DNA from: Antilocapra americana
Taxonomy: Eukaryota > Chordata > Mammalia > Artiodactyla > Antilocapridae
Assembly: GCA_007570785.1 (NCBI GenBank)
Contig: ML661885.1
Span: forward strand, 32,909,942 to 32,973,941
Length of the DNA: 64,000 bases
Direction: 5' to 3'
The notes under the pieces are model-generated. The model did no database searches, was not told where the DNA came from, and worked only from the letters and a program-made list of their open reading frames with translations. The translations under genes and the position numbers were made by a program. Below, piece after piece: positions 10,445-21,825 of the stretch. The stretch's first letter is position 1. Each line of letters begins with the position of its first letter.

Positions 10445-12631
10445 TTTCTTTTTAATTTTTTCCTTTACATTATCATGTTGGTTTTGCCATACATTGACAT
10501 GAATCTGCCATGGGTATACATGTGTTCTCTTTCCAGAACCACCCCCCCCACCTCCCTCCCGATTCCATCCCTCTGGGTCATCCTAGTGCACCAGCCCTGA
10601 GCACCCTGTATCATACATCAAACCTGGGCTGGTGATTCATTTCACATATGATAATTTACATGTTTCAATGCCGTTCTCCCATATCATCCCACCCTTGCCC
10701 TCTCCTATAGAGTCCAAAAGACTGTTCTATACATTTGCATCTCTTTTGCTGTCTCGCATACAGGGTTCTCATTAACAACTTTCTAAATTCCATATATATG
10801 CATTAGTATACTGTATTGTTGTTTTTCCTTATGGCTTATTTCACTCTGGATAACAGGCTCCGGTTTTGTCCACCTCAGCAGAACTGATTCAAATGTATTC
10901 TTTTTTATGGCTGAGTAATATTCCATTGTGTATATGTACCACAGCTTTCTTATCTATTCATCTGATGATGGACATCTAGGTTGCTTCCATGTCCTGGCTA
11001 TTGTAAGCAGTGCAGTGATGAACACTGGGGTACACATGGCTCTTTCAATTCTGGTTTCCTCAGTGTATATGCCCAGCAGTGGGATTGCTGGGTCATATGG
11101 CAGTTCTATTTCCAGTTTCTTAAGGAATCTCCACGTTGTTCCCCATAGTGGCTGTACTAGTTTGCATTCCCACCAACAGTGTAAGAGGGTTCCCTTTTCT
11201 CCACATCCTCTCCAGCATTTGTTGCTTATAGACTTTTGGATGGCAGCCATTCTGACTGATGTAAAGTGGCACCTCATTGTGGTTTTGATTTGCATTTCTC
11301 TGATAATGAGTGATGTTGAGCATCTTTTCATGTGTTTGTTAGCCATTTTTATGTCTTCTTTGGAGAAATGTCTGTTTAGTTCTTTGGCCCACTTTTTGAT
11401 TGGGTCATTTATTTTTCTTGAATTGAGCTTCAGGAGTTGCTTGTATATTTTTGAGATTAATTCTTTGTCCATTGCTTCATTTGCTATTATTTTCTCCCAT
11501 TGTGAAGGCTGACTTTTTACCTTGCTTTTAGTTTCCTTTGTTGTGCAGAAGCTTTTAGTTTTAATTAGGTCCCATTTGTTTATTTTTGCTTTTATTTCCG
11601 ATAATCTGGGAGGTGGGTCATAGAGGATCCTGCTTTGGTTTATGTCGGAGAGTGTTTTGCCTATGTTTTCCTCTAGGAGTTTTACTTTCAACTGCTACTA
11701 TTCAACATAGTTTTGGAAGTCTTGGCCACACCAATCAGAGCAGAAAAAGAAATAAAAGGAATCCAGATTGGAAAAGAAGAAGCAAAACTCTCACTCTTTG
11801 CAGATGACATGATCTTCTACATAGAAAACCCTAAAGACTCTACCAGAAAATTACCAGAGCTAATCAGTTAATATAGTAAAGTTGTAGGATATAAAATCAA
11901 CACACAGGAATCCCTTGCATTCCAATACACTAACAATGAGGAAACAGAAAAGGAAATTAAGGAAACAATTCTATTCACCATTGAAACAAAAAGAATAAAA
12001 TACTTGGGAATATATCTACCTAAAGAAACAAAAGATCTATATATAGAAAACTATAAAACCCTGATGAAAGAAATCAAAGAGGACACAAATAGATGGAGAA
12101 ATATACTGTGTTCATGGATTGGAAGAATCAATATAGTGAAAATGAGTATACTACACAGAGCAATCTATAGATTCAATGCAATTCCTATCAAGCTATCAGC
12201 AGTCTTTTTCAGAGAACTAGAACAAATAATTTCACAATTTGTACGGAAATACAAAAAACCTTGAATAGCCAAAGCAATCTTGAGAAAGAATAATGGAACT
12301 GGAGAAATCAACCTGCCTGACTTTAGGCTATACTACAAAGCCACAGTCATCAAGACAGCATGGTACTGGCATAAAGACAGAAATATAGATCAATGGAACA
12401 AAATAGAAAGACCAGAGATAAATCCATGCACATATAGACACCTTATATTTGACAAAGGAGGCAAGAATATACAATGGAGAAAAGACAATCTCTTTTACAA
12501 GTGTTGTTGGGAAAACTGGTCAACCACTTGTAAAAGAATGAAACTAACTAGAATGAAATTTTCTAACACCATACACAAAAATAAACTCTAAATGGATCAA
12601 AGACCTAAACATAAGACCAGAAACTATAAAA
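10445..12631 (-). mobile_element. L1 LINE with 5' inversion (twin-priming product)
   Basis: The exact 14-bp duplication 'cttctggagacttt' (10431-10444 and 12632-12645) bounds the insertion. From 10445 to about 11684 the L1 is antisense: poly-T, 3'-UTR, then the C-terminal part of ORF2 (245 open codons at 11691-10954, including the zinc-knuckle [18 protein letters not shown]). From about 11685 to 12631 an upstream segment of ORF2 lies in the opposite (+) orientation, including the reverse-transcriptase FADD region near 11800. The two segments meet at almost the same L1 coordinate, near 'aaactataaaact'. This is the classical outcome of twin priming. Stops in the inverted part mean no function. 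Confidence 0.95.
11685..12631 (+). pseudogene. Inverted segment of L1 ORF2 (reverse-transcriptase region)
   Basis: Plus-strand reading from about 11697 gives ORF2 sequence through [10 protein letters not shown] (RT catalytic motif), then two open pieces (12004-12264, 12280-12591). These include '[21 protein letters not shown]' and '[21 protein letters not shown]', typical of the RT C-terminal part of L1 ORF2. Frames are broken at 11870 and 12262. It is part of the L1 described above. Confidence 0.9.
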
Positions 12632-13377
12632 CTTCTGGAGACTTTAAAAGAGAGTCTGTTTCCTTGCCTTTTCTAGATTCGAGAGGTTGCCTGCATTCTT
12701 GTCACATGGCCTGCAGGAAAGCATCTCAATCTCTTGACTTCCATCCTTGCGTCCATTCTTACCTCTATAGAGCTCACCTTTCTGTTTCTCTCCTATAGGA
12801 GATGAGATTACAATGAACCCGCCCAGATAATTCAGTGTCATCTCATGTCAAAATCCTTACTTTAATCACATCTTTGAAGTCTTTTTTGTCTTGTAAGGTA
12901 ATATATTAATAGGCTCTGGAGGTTAGGATGTGGATATCTTCTTGTGGAGGGGGCTTGTTTTGCTTCCCACAGATGCCTTTCCTCACACTTCTGGCAGCTG
13001 TCAGCCTGTCAGTCAGGATGCCTGGATTCTCTTCCCCCAGCAGGATAGCTCAGGCTCATAAAACATGACTCAGGGCTCTAGCTCAGCAAGAGGTCAGGCT
13101 CCAGCAAACAAGTACTCCTCATGTCTCTTGCTAGTATCACATTTGCTTATGTCTCTTTGACCAAAGCAAGTCACATGGGCTACTCAGATTCAAAGGTAGA
13201 GAAATATACTACAGCTCTTTATGGGAGGATCTGTAACGCCACCTTAAAAAGACTTGAATGCAAAAAGGGGAAGAATTTGTGGTAGATTTACAATACACCA
13301 TAACTAGCATAATACATAAGAGAAATCTAAGACAAGCCTATCACTAGTTAGAACAAGCCCAAATCTTTGTACAGTTG

Positions 13378-13672
13378 TTTCCTCTGCCTAGAATGCTCAA
13401 AACACTTTCATATCTGTTTGTATGCTTGTTATCATGGCTTAGATGTAATCACCTCCAGGATGCCTTCTCTTCGTGCTCTTACCATACTCCGTACTTACCC
13501 CTGATATAGCACTTAACACACTGTATTGAAATTACCTGTTTATTTTTCTGCCCTTCAACCTAGACTGTAAGCTCCTTGTGGACAGCAAATGCATCTTAGT
13601 AGCTCTTGCTTTCCCAGTGACTTATAATGTACCCTGCATGAAGTAGGTTAGTTAGAATTTATTGAAAAAAAT
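13378..13672 (+). mobile_element. L2 LINE 3' end
   Basis: L2 3'-end order: 'gtttcctctgcctagaatgc', 'cacctccaggatgccttctc', 'agcacttaacacactgtatt', 'gactgtaagctccttgtgg', and 'gaatttattgaa'. It is an old mammalian LINE remnant. Confidence 0.8.
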
Positions 13673-14829
13673 TTATGAACAAGTGGTCTATAAACTCCAT
13701 CCCTCACATACTAATGTTTCCTTAAAATATAATTATATTTAATGAATCTTTAATCCTTTATTTTTTCTACATTGGAATCTAGACTTTCATTAATAAACTA
13801 AATAGGAAAGAAAGGAATGACTTGTACTAAATATTAGTTGCAGGAAGTTTTCCTTGGAGTAAAAAGTTAAATTATGATTTTGGAAGCTTAATATCACAAA
13901 TTGATTGTGTGACATTTATGAAATCCACAGTTTCTCACCAAGAGTGCTGACTTGCCAAATAAGAGATTTCTGAGGCTGTCTTCAGCTGGATGGCTGGTCA
14001 AAATTAGGAAGCCAAGGCTAACTTAACTGTAACTCCCTCAAACTAAATACAAAATAAAAAACAAAGTCTTTTGGAGTATTTCCAGAAAGGTCTTACGGGG
14101 CTGCCTGATTGCTGTTAATACATAATGCAGATAGATTTCTGAAATTACATGACTCAAGGGCTAGGACTCCAGAGTTACAGACACAACATGAGTAAGCAGG
14201 CTGCTCCAAATTGCCAGTGGAATTAAGAAATCAAAAAGGAGATGGTGAGTTACAAGAAACAGAGCTTGTTTGTGGGAGAAGGCATTCTGCATGCCTATAA
14301 GCAAGAAAGCCAGCTGTAATGTAAGTTAAAATAAAGCATACAGTTGGTTAATATGATGAAATAAGAACTCATCCTTACATTTATTCTCCAATATAATGTT
14401 ACAATGGGCCACACCTGGAATATGTGTGTCTGCCCTGTATTTTTATCTCAGGGAATGAATATTTTTACAATCTGAGTTATAAAGGACAAAAATGAATAAA
14501 AACAGCATTTAAGTCCAAAAGGAATCAAGTTAAAGTTTAAATATCTTCAGAGTGTCTCTATCCCAATGGTAAAACTGTCACTGTTAATGCACTGAATATT
14601 TTACAGAAGCTCAGTTAATCATGCCTTGAAACAGATAACCTATTAACAACAGTAATAATAAACTCTAGGCTTTTTGAGTTTCTTAATTCTGAGTCTTCAA
14701 ATAGACTATACCCTAAAAGGGACATTCATGTTTATTTGAAATTCATTTATGAAATAACCACCCAGGCAAGTCGATGCAGCAAATAATTGTCATTAATGTT
14801 GAATTTTTATATTAAAAAACCCAAAGACT
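13673..14829. other. Non-coding stretch, nothing recognised
   Basis: AT-rich, with no open frame of note and no confident repeat. Confidence 0.4.
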
Positions 14830-15015
14830 CCATTCTCTTAATCCTCACAACAACCATGAGAGGTTTATTATTATACTCATTTTTCAAATATAAAACATAG
14901 GGGAGAACATTTAGCTAACTTGTCCAAGGTCATATAGTTATCCTATGATATAGCTAAATTTAAGCAAGTGATTCCTGAACCTATTTTCATAACCACAGCA
15001 CTACACTGCTTCTTA
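14830..15015 (-). mobile_element. MIR SINE
   Basis: Antisense MIR: 'cttaatcctcacaacaacc', 'gtccaaggtcatatagtta' and 'cactacactgcttc'. Confidence 0.7.
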
Positions 15016-15213
15016 CAGTATACTATGGCCCTCATTCTAAACTGAATGTTTAGCATGGATACAATTGTTTCAACTTAAATATTTCTCGAGTTTATGTTAA
15101 GTGAGAAGTTTATTAGACTTTTCCTTGAAAATTCATGGAAAATATATATAAAGTAGTGATTTCCTGGTCTCAAAACTTCTCTTAAAATAGTTTTACAATT
15201 GCCACATTAACCA

Positions 15214-16003
15214 ATAGTTTTTGTTGTGGCTCAGTTGCTGAGTCATGTCCAACTCTTTGCAACCCCGTGGACTGCAGCATGCCAGGCTCTTCTGTCCTCC
15301 ATAATCTCCTAGAATTTGGTCAGATTCACAGTCATTGAGCCAGTGATGCTATTTAACCATCTCATGCTCTGTGGCCTCTTCTCCTTTTGCCTTCAATCTT
15401 TCCCAGCATCAAGGTCTTTTCCAATGAGTCAGCTCTTTGCATCAGGTGGCCAAAGTAATGGACTTCAGCAACAGTCTTTCCAATGAATATTCAGGGTTGA
15501 TTTCCTTTAGGATTCACTGGTTTAATCTCCTTGTAGTCCAAGGGACTCTCAAGAGTCTTCTCTAGCACCACAGTTGGAAACCATCTATTCTTTGGCTCTT
15601 GGCTCTCTTTATGGACCAATTCTCAAATCTATGCATGACTACTGGAAAAACAATAGCTTTAATTATATGGACATTTGTTGGTAAAGGGATGTCTCTGGTT
15701 TTTAATATGCTGTCTAGGTTTGTCATAAGTTTTCTCCCAAGGAGCAAACATCTTTTAATTTCTTGGCTGCAGTCACCATCCAGTGATTTTGGAGCCCAAA
15801 AAAATAAAATCTGTCACTGTTTATACTTTTCCCCTACTATTTGCCATGAAGTGATGGGACCAGATGCCATTATCTTAGTGTTTTGAATGTTGAGTTTCAA
15901 GACAGCCTTTTCACTCTCCTCTTTCACCCTCATCAAGAGGTTCTTTAGTTCCTCTGCTTTCTGCCATTAGAGTGGTATCATCTGCATATCTGAGGTTGTT
16001 GAT
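15214..16003 (-). mobile_element. BovB LINE 3' fragment
   Basis: The copy runs from the 3' end ('gttgctgagtcatgtccaac') back to the reverse-transcriptase region around the YADD codons ('catctgcatatctgaggtt'). The duplication 'attaacca' lies at 15206-15213 and 16004-16011. Short open frames (15562-15747 minus) are decayed BovB. Confidence 0.93.
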
Positions 16004-16011
16004 ATTAACCA

Positions 16012-16273
16012 TGAGAGACAAGTATAAATCTGCATCCACAAACTCAGATGTGTAAGAAATAACATTAATTCACTATCATTGTTTTTATTTAAATCCTTGT
16101 TTAAGCCTCTCTTTTGTTTAGCTGATAAGAGATCCATTCAGGTATTATGGTACATCCCTTCTCCAGAATTGTTAGAGGGCATAAGTCTTACATAGCACAG
16201 GATTATTCAGGGTGGTGGTGAGGGGAGTCCTTTAGTCATTATTCAGTATTTCCTTATCCCATTTCCAAAGCTT
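16012..16273. other. Non-coding gap between BovB and L1
   Basis: No feature supported. Confidence 0.4.
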
Positions 16274-16281
16274 TAAGTCTT

Positions 16282-16521
16282 TTTTTAAAATTAATTAATT
16301 TATTTTAGTTGGAGGCTAATTACTTTACAATATTGTAGTGATTTTTGCCATACATTGACATGAATCAGCCATGGGTTTACATGTGTTCCCCATCCTGAAC
16401 CCCTTTCCTACCTCCCCACCCATCCCATCCCTCTGGGTCATCCCAGTGCACCGGCCCTGAGCACTTTTCTCATGCATCGAACCTGGACTGGAAATCTGTT
16501 TCACAGATGACAATATTCCTG
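16282..16521 (-). mobile_element. L1 3'-UTR fragment (older ruminant type)
   Basis: Antisense poly(A) remnant, then 'gacatgaatcagccatggg', 'ccctctgggtcatcccagtg' and 'gaacctggactgg'. The duplication 'taagtctt' lies at 16274-16281 and 16522-16529. Confidence 0.9.
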
Positions 16522-16529
16522 TAAGTCTT

Positions 16530-18496
16530 GATTGCTCTGCTGTTTCCATGGCACATGTGAGGGTGTGAAAATCATAGGCAAGGTTGGGAGGCCCCATACG
16601 TGGACCATTCTTACTTGGTGCTCCAATATCAGAGATGTTACCATATCTCCAGGATATGGTTAGAAAATGTGCAAGCTTCCTCTCTGAATACGTACTTCTG
16701 ATCATAGGCTTCCAATTTCTCTCCAGCCTAACTAAACTATTTTTTTCTAGATCTCAAGGGGGCCTAATTTCCCCTCATCTCTTTCAAGAACACCTGGCAT
16801 AAACTCTTTCAAACTGAGAGTAGGTATTTATAAAAGCATCTTGAATTCAAAGAATCTCTTCCTTACACTGTCCAAAAAAATCCATGTGGCAAGAAATCGC
16901 TAAAGTTCAAGTTCTCCTCTTACAAAGGAAGGATGGAATAAATGTATCTGTACAAATTAATATTTCAGTGAATCATCCTTCCCTCAAGTTATAATTGAAA
17001 TGATGAGGTCACAGAATTCCACCCCACACCCTCACCAATGGCTCTCTGGAAGCATTCAAACTATTAAAGAAGAATAGGTAATGTCACTCAGCTATTTAAA
17101 TGCTTCTGTATTTTTAAAACTCTGTTTGTTTATTTCTAACTTTATAGTGAACATATTCATTGAATGATACATGGATCTTCCAACTTAAAATATCTGCTAC
17201 TAATTGTTGTATTTGTTAACATTCACTGAATTCGAATTTTCATGTCAGGCAGTGGGTGAAATACAAACTATTCATTATTCTTACATCATAACATAACATA
17301 TACCATACCATAACATAACAGTATTTCCTGAGAGCAACTGAATTCTCTGTCAAAGACCTACAAAGCTATGAGGTCCCATGGAAAATAAAGATGAAGTGAA
17401 TTTTATTAAATCTCTTAATGATCAGATCTTCCCCAACTAGAGGTAAAAGGGAAAGCTTACAGGGAAGACTATTGGCTTGGGCTGCAAATTAATGAGTGTA
17501 GTGTTACTTTACATCCTAATTGACCATCCAGACTGGTGGACCCAAGGAACCATTGGTTGCACAAGGCTGCTCACTTTGCAGAAATGCTCGCTGTAGTCCA
17601 AAATCTTAGAGGGAGATCTATAGAGCAGGACAGAAGACAAGTCCCACGCAGGATTAGGGACAAAACCAAATTGTGGATGAATTCCCATGATGGGTTATCT
17701 CTAACAGTTATCAACCTTGAGTATAGTGGCAGCTGAAATATATGGCAGGAGAGAGGAAAGCACACCAGCTCATACTGGTAGCCCCTACTGATACAGGACT
17801 AACAGAACAGTATTTGGGCAATGGCAGTGGTATGTGACTCCTGAAAATGACAACTAAACAAATGACCTTAAAAATTAGGAGAATGAACTCTATCAATAAG
17901 ACACCATTCTCTAATTTTTATGATTTTTCTTTGTACTTTTTGTTTTCTCCCAAAGTCTCCTACAATGAATATGCACTGGTATTATAATCAGAAAGCAAGT
18001 TTGTTGGTTTTGAAGAGCAGTTAGATTTCCAGGCAATCAACTTAACCTTCTAACCTCAAAAGGATAAGTAGCCTCTTACCTTTCCTATTATTCTGTAAAC
18101 TGATATTCTAAACTCATCCTGACTTGAAGTATAGAATTAAGGAAAAAAAATAAACACAACCTAATCTGTAGCACTATGATCCCACATAATGACTAGGCTT
18201 TGATTATTTTTTTCCTAATTTGAGAGGAAAATGTCATGAAATAGCAATTGGACAGAGGGAAAGCATTGAAGCAAAAGCATTTTGACATTCTTGATTGAAA
18301 AAGTACTATATAAATGTGATGTACTATATAAAGTGATGATATGATTCTTGAACAGGTATGGGGGAAATAGATTTGTTAAAAACTTCCCTGGAAGCAGTCA
18401 AGGGCTATTGTTTGAGAAATAATTATTAATTTCACTGTTTAACATAATGTATTCCTAGGCCTTAATGCTAATAGAAGAAAGTCATAATCTCAGGAT
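16530..18496. other. Non-coding stretch with one small simple repeat
   Basis: No gene recognised. Open frames (16584-16802, 17536-17736) have no known domain. A degenerate ATAAC/CATAC repeat lies at 17287-17320. Confidence 0.4.
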
Positions 18497-18601
18497 ACAA
18501 CTGTGCCAAAATGACAATATGTTCCTGAACCACAACTGTGCCAAAATGACAATATGTTCCTGAACCACAACTGTGCCAAAATGACAATATGTTCCTGAAC
18601 C
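18497..18601. repeat. 35-bp minisatellite, three exact copies
   Basis: The 35-bp unit begins 'acaactgtgccaaaatgac' and ends 'atatgttcctgaacc'. It is repeated head to tail at 18497, 18532 and 18567 with no mismatch. There are no spacers, so it is not CRISPR-like. Identity of the copies points to recent duplication or copy-number variation. Confidence 0.97.
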
Positions 18602-19594
18602 AATGCAAAGAAGTGACAGACTGAATAAACTGCACAAGAGCTGACTATATAAATGATGCTGCCATAGTTTTTTCCAAACAAAAATATATGTTCATCTCAC
18701 AGATTCACTGCCTCAGGCCTGAAATAATAAAAGATACAAGATTCTTAAGCAAATAAATTATAAGAAAAAGTGATGGATAGGATACTTTAGATGAAGAGAA
18801 ACTGATAAGGCTTATTTAGGGGAAAAGTAAGCATAGTCAAAACAAAACACATTGACTCAGGACACACATCTGGGTGATGAAACTACAAAAAAAAAAGATA
18901 AAATTAAGAAGTGATTACTATAAAATCCAAAAAGTAGCTACTTTTGAGGGGCTAGAAGAATATAGGAGGGATGTCTGCAATGACTGATAAAATACTTCTT
19001 CTTTTCCTGAGTGGTTATATCAAGGACGCTTACCTTATAAGAAATCTTAAAAATTAAATTATTAGCCTTAATAATTAAATTATTTCTTAAAATTAGTATG
19101 TCTACACCAAAAAAACCCCCACATATATTTACTATTAAATCTTACATTTAATTTAATGTAAATTCCAACAGTGGTTGTCAACTAGAATCACTTTCCCCAG
19201 CCCTTTTCCCTCATCTAGGGAGGTTTGAAAATTTGGGGTGATGGATAATGCCAAAATTAGTAATCAAAGTTATTATGAGTCAAAATGAGTTCATTTTTAG
19301 TGGTCATTATTACTGGAGGAGGGAGAGGAATTATAGGGGAAAAGTCCAGAAACATGCTTCAGTCCCAAAACATCCCTCCCAGAAATGTTGAGGGTGTCAC
19401 CTGTGTGAAATTAACAGATCAACAATGATCACCTACTGCCCCATTATATCACATCTATTTCATAATGTTTGTTTCTGCCCTTTAAGAATGGAAATACTGT
19501 GTGTGTGAGTATAAAAGAACTATTTTGTCCATTTTTAGGCTGAAGAATTCACTTCAAAGTTTTGCAAAGTGTGATTTGGTTATATATGGTTATG
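18602..19594. other. Non-coding stretch, nothing recognised
   Basis: AT-rich, with no supported gene or repeat. Confidence 0.4.
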
Positions 19595-19705
19595 TTAATG
19601 AGCTTTAGAATCAGTTTTGAGCAAGTTACTCAATCCTTCTGAAATTCAGTTTACCCATACATAAAATGAGAATAATATTAATATCTATGTGTATAAATAG
19701 CCAAC
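19595..19705 (+). mobile_element. MIR SINE fragment
   Basis: 'gagcaagttactcaatcctt', then 'gtttacccatacataaaatg', then 'aataatattaatatct' follow the MIR core order. Confidence 0.6.
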
Positions 19706-20234
19706 CACCTCAAAACTTACAGCTTACACTAATCAGCATTTCTTATTTCTCAAAATTTGGGCTGGACTGACCTCAGCTAGGCTTCTATAATCACCTGGCT
19801 GGGGCGGATAGATTAGGATGGCTTTGCTTGGGATATCTTGGCTCTTCTCCAATCTATCTCATGTCTCCCCAGAAAGCTGGGCCAGCCTGTTCACTGCTGG
19901 TGGCAGAAGTCCAAGAGACAGAAGAGAAACATACAAGCATTTCTTTTTTTTCAAATCTTTGTTTGCATCAAATTTGCCTTAGCCTATCTGAGCCAGGGTA
20001 AGTGACATGGTCAAATCCCCAGTCAGTGTTGAAAGAAATTGTTAAAGGGTGTGGATTCAGGGATGCTCCAGTCAGGAACGTATCTCCCTAAAATTTATGC
20101 CCAAAGATGATGATATTAAGAGGTAGAGCCTTTGGGAACCCTCATGAATGGGACTAGTGCCTTATAAATGAGGGTCCAGAGATATTCCTAGCCCCTTCCT
20201 CCAGGTGAGAATGCAGAGAAGGTACCAGCTATGA
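19706..20234. mobile_element. Decayed MaLR/MST-type LTR remnants
   Basis: 20040-20234 matches the MST/MLT1 LTR pattern on the plus strand: 'gagcctttgggaaccctc', 'atgaatgggactagtgcc', 'ttccaccaggtgag'-like text, and 'gagaaggtaccagctatg'. 19706-20035 is another old repeat, probably antisense, that I cannot name. BovB begins directly after. Confidence 0.5.
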
Positions 20235-20625
20235 TATCACTGAAGAATTGATGCCTTTGAATGGTGGTGCTGGAGAAGACTCTTGAGAGTCCCTTGGACA
20301 GCAAGGAGATCAAATCAGTCAGTCCTAAGGAAATCAACCCTGAATATTCATTGGAAGGATTGATGCTGAAGCTGAAACTCCAATACTTTGGCCACCTGAT
20401 GCGAAGAGTCAACTTACTGGAAAAGTCCCTGATGCTGGGAAAGACTGAAGGCAAAAGAAGAAGAGGGAGGCAGAGGATGAGATGGTTGGACGGCATCACT
20501 AACTCAATGCACATGAATTTGAGCAAACTCTGGGAGATAGTGAAGGACCAGGAAGGCTGGCATGCTTCAGTCCATGAGGTCGCAAAGAATTGGGCACTAC
20601 TGAGCGACTGAACAACAGCAACAAC
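20235..20625 (+). mobile_element. BovB LINE 3' fragment
   Basis: It starts at 'gaagaattgatgccttt' and ends 'ctgagcgactgaacaacagc'. The open frame 20261-20611 (116 codons) translates BovB C-terminal sequence ([16 protein letters not shown]..., [20 protein letters not shown]). It has no catalytic residues and is a relic. Confidence 0.93.
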
Positions 20626-21369
20626 ATGGAATTACAGCAATGTCTGAATTGAAGACTGTCTATTTCTTGAGAAATTTTTTCAATAGTAGAGACTTTGGAA
20701 ACTTCACAAAATTATTGAAAGTTTATTACTTATGTCTGAGTTGACTTAGTTTGAACCTCTTAAAAAACCACAAAACAAACAATGAGGAAATCAGCATGAA
20801 GAACATGACTTTTCCTAGAATCTTATAACAACAAAATAGACTCTTGGTTAAAAAAAATTTAACATGGTTATTTCTCTCCAGTGAAGTTCAACAACAACCC
20901 TGAAAACTTTGAACTTGAACCCCAGTAAGTTGAAAAGTACATAGAGGTTTCTGAGCAGAGTTCTCCATTTGGTCATAAAAGCATATCCTCATTTTTAATT
21001 AAAAATTGTGAAATGACATGGTATTACTGGACCTTGAAAATAGCTTGAAAAAGTTTTAAGCAAGCAAAAGTTTTCACTGACCCTTCAGAACATGCACTGG
21101 CTCTCCCCACAGTTTTATTTTCATGACTAAGGAAGAAATGTGCAGACATGTGTACACAAAAGTATATTCAGTCAGGCTGCATTAGCAGAATGTATCTGCA
21201 AAGAGAGAAGTTTGTGATACCTGGACAGTAGGAATACAAAGGCCCTCTCAAGTTAAGTGAACACTAAATAATTCCCTTCCCATCAACTGTTTTACAAACT
21301 GATTTCCATCAGAAAATATACAGGCCATAATATAGATTACATAGCTTTGTTGCTAAAGACTTGCCACTA
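20626..21369. other. Non-coding stretch, nothing recognised
   Basis: No gene or confident repeat. Confidence 0.4.
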
Positions 21370-21825
21370 ACTGTGTCTTAACAAATTAGCTCAAATGTTT
21401 AAAACAACACAAATCTGACAGTTCTGGACATCCAAATTCCTAAAATGAAGGTGTCAGCAGGACTACCTTCCTTCAAGAGGCTCTAGAAGAGAATGTTTCT
21501 TTCCTTTTCTTAGCTTCTAGATACCACTTGCCTTCCTTGGCTCATGGCCCCTTCCTCCATTTTCAAAGCCACTGGCACAGCATTTTCAAATCTCTCCCTC
21601 TCTCTCTCCATCTCCATCTGCTTGTGATCACACCTCCTTTTAGACTCTGACTTTCTTCTTATGAGGATCTTTGTGATTATACTGTGTTCAACTAGACAAT
21701 CCAGGATAATGGTCCCATCTCAAGATACTTAATTACATCTGCAAAGCCTCTTTGAAATGTAAAATAGCATACTCACAGTTTCCAGAAATTAAGAAGGGGG
21801 GCATTATTCTGCCTACCATTCCTGG
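21370..21825 (-). mobile_element. MLT1-like (ERVL-MaLR) LTR
   Basis: Antisense MLT1 pattern: 'cagttctggacatccaaat', 'gccttccttggctcatggc', 'caatccaggataatggtccc', 'cttaattacatctgcaaag', and a final 'cattattctgcctacc'. It is about 450 bp and has no coding capacity. The same family type occurs at 10071-12970. Confidence 0.75.

Larger units (their letters stand above)
10071..12970 (-). mobile_element. MLT1-like (ERVL-MaLR) solo LTR, split
   Basis: Antisense MLT1-type order: 'ccacaaacttagtagctta', [Bov-tA], 'ccccttctggagac', [L1], 'gtttccttgccttttctag', 'ccgcccagataattcag', and 'gttaggatgtggatatctt'. Without the insertions it is about 450 bp, a normal LTR size. It is a relic of an ancient endogenous retroviral element and has no coding capacity. 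Subfamily is uncertain. Confidence 0.6.
9880..13240. mobile_element. Outer ancient repeat split by later insertions
   Basis: Left piece 9880-10070 (for example 'aactgtttattatcattcac') and right piece about 12975-13240 ('gaccaaagcaagtcacatggg') read as the two ends of one old interspersed repeat of LTR or DNA-element type. I cannot name it. The MLT1-like LTR and everything inside it lie between the pieces, so this is the oldest layer here. Confidence 0.4.

Noticed and set aside
18497..18601. CRISPR-like array
   Set aside because: The three units are directly adjacent with no spacers, in mammalian DNA. It is a minisatellite.
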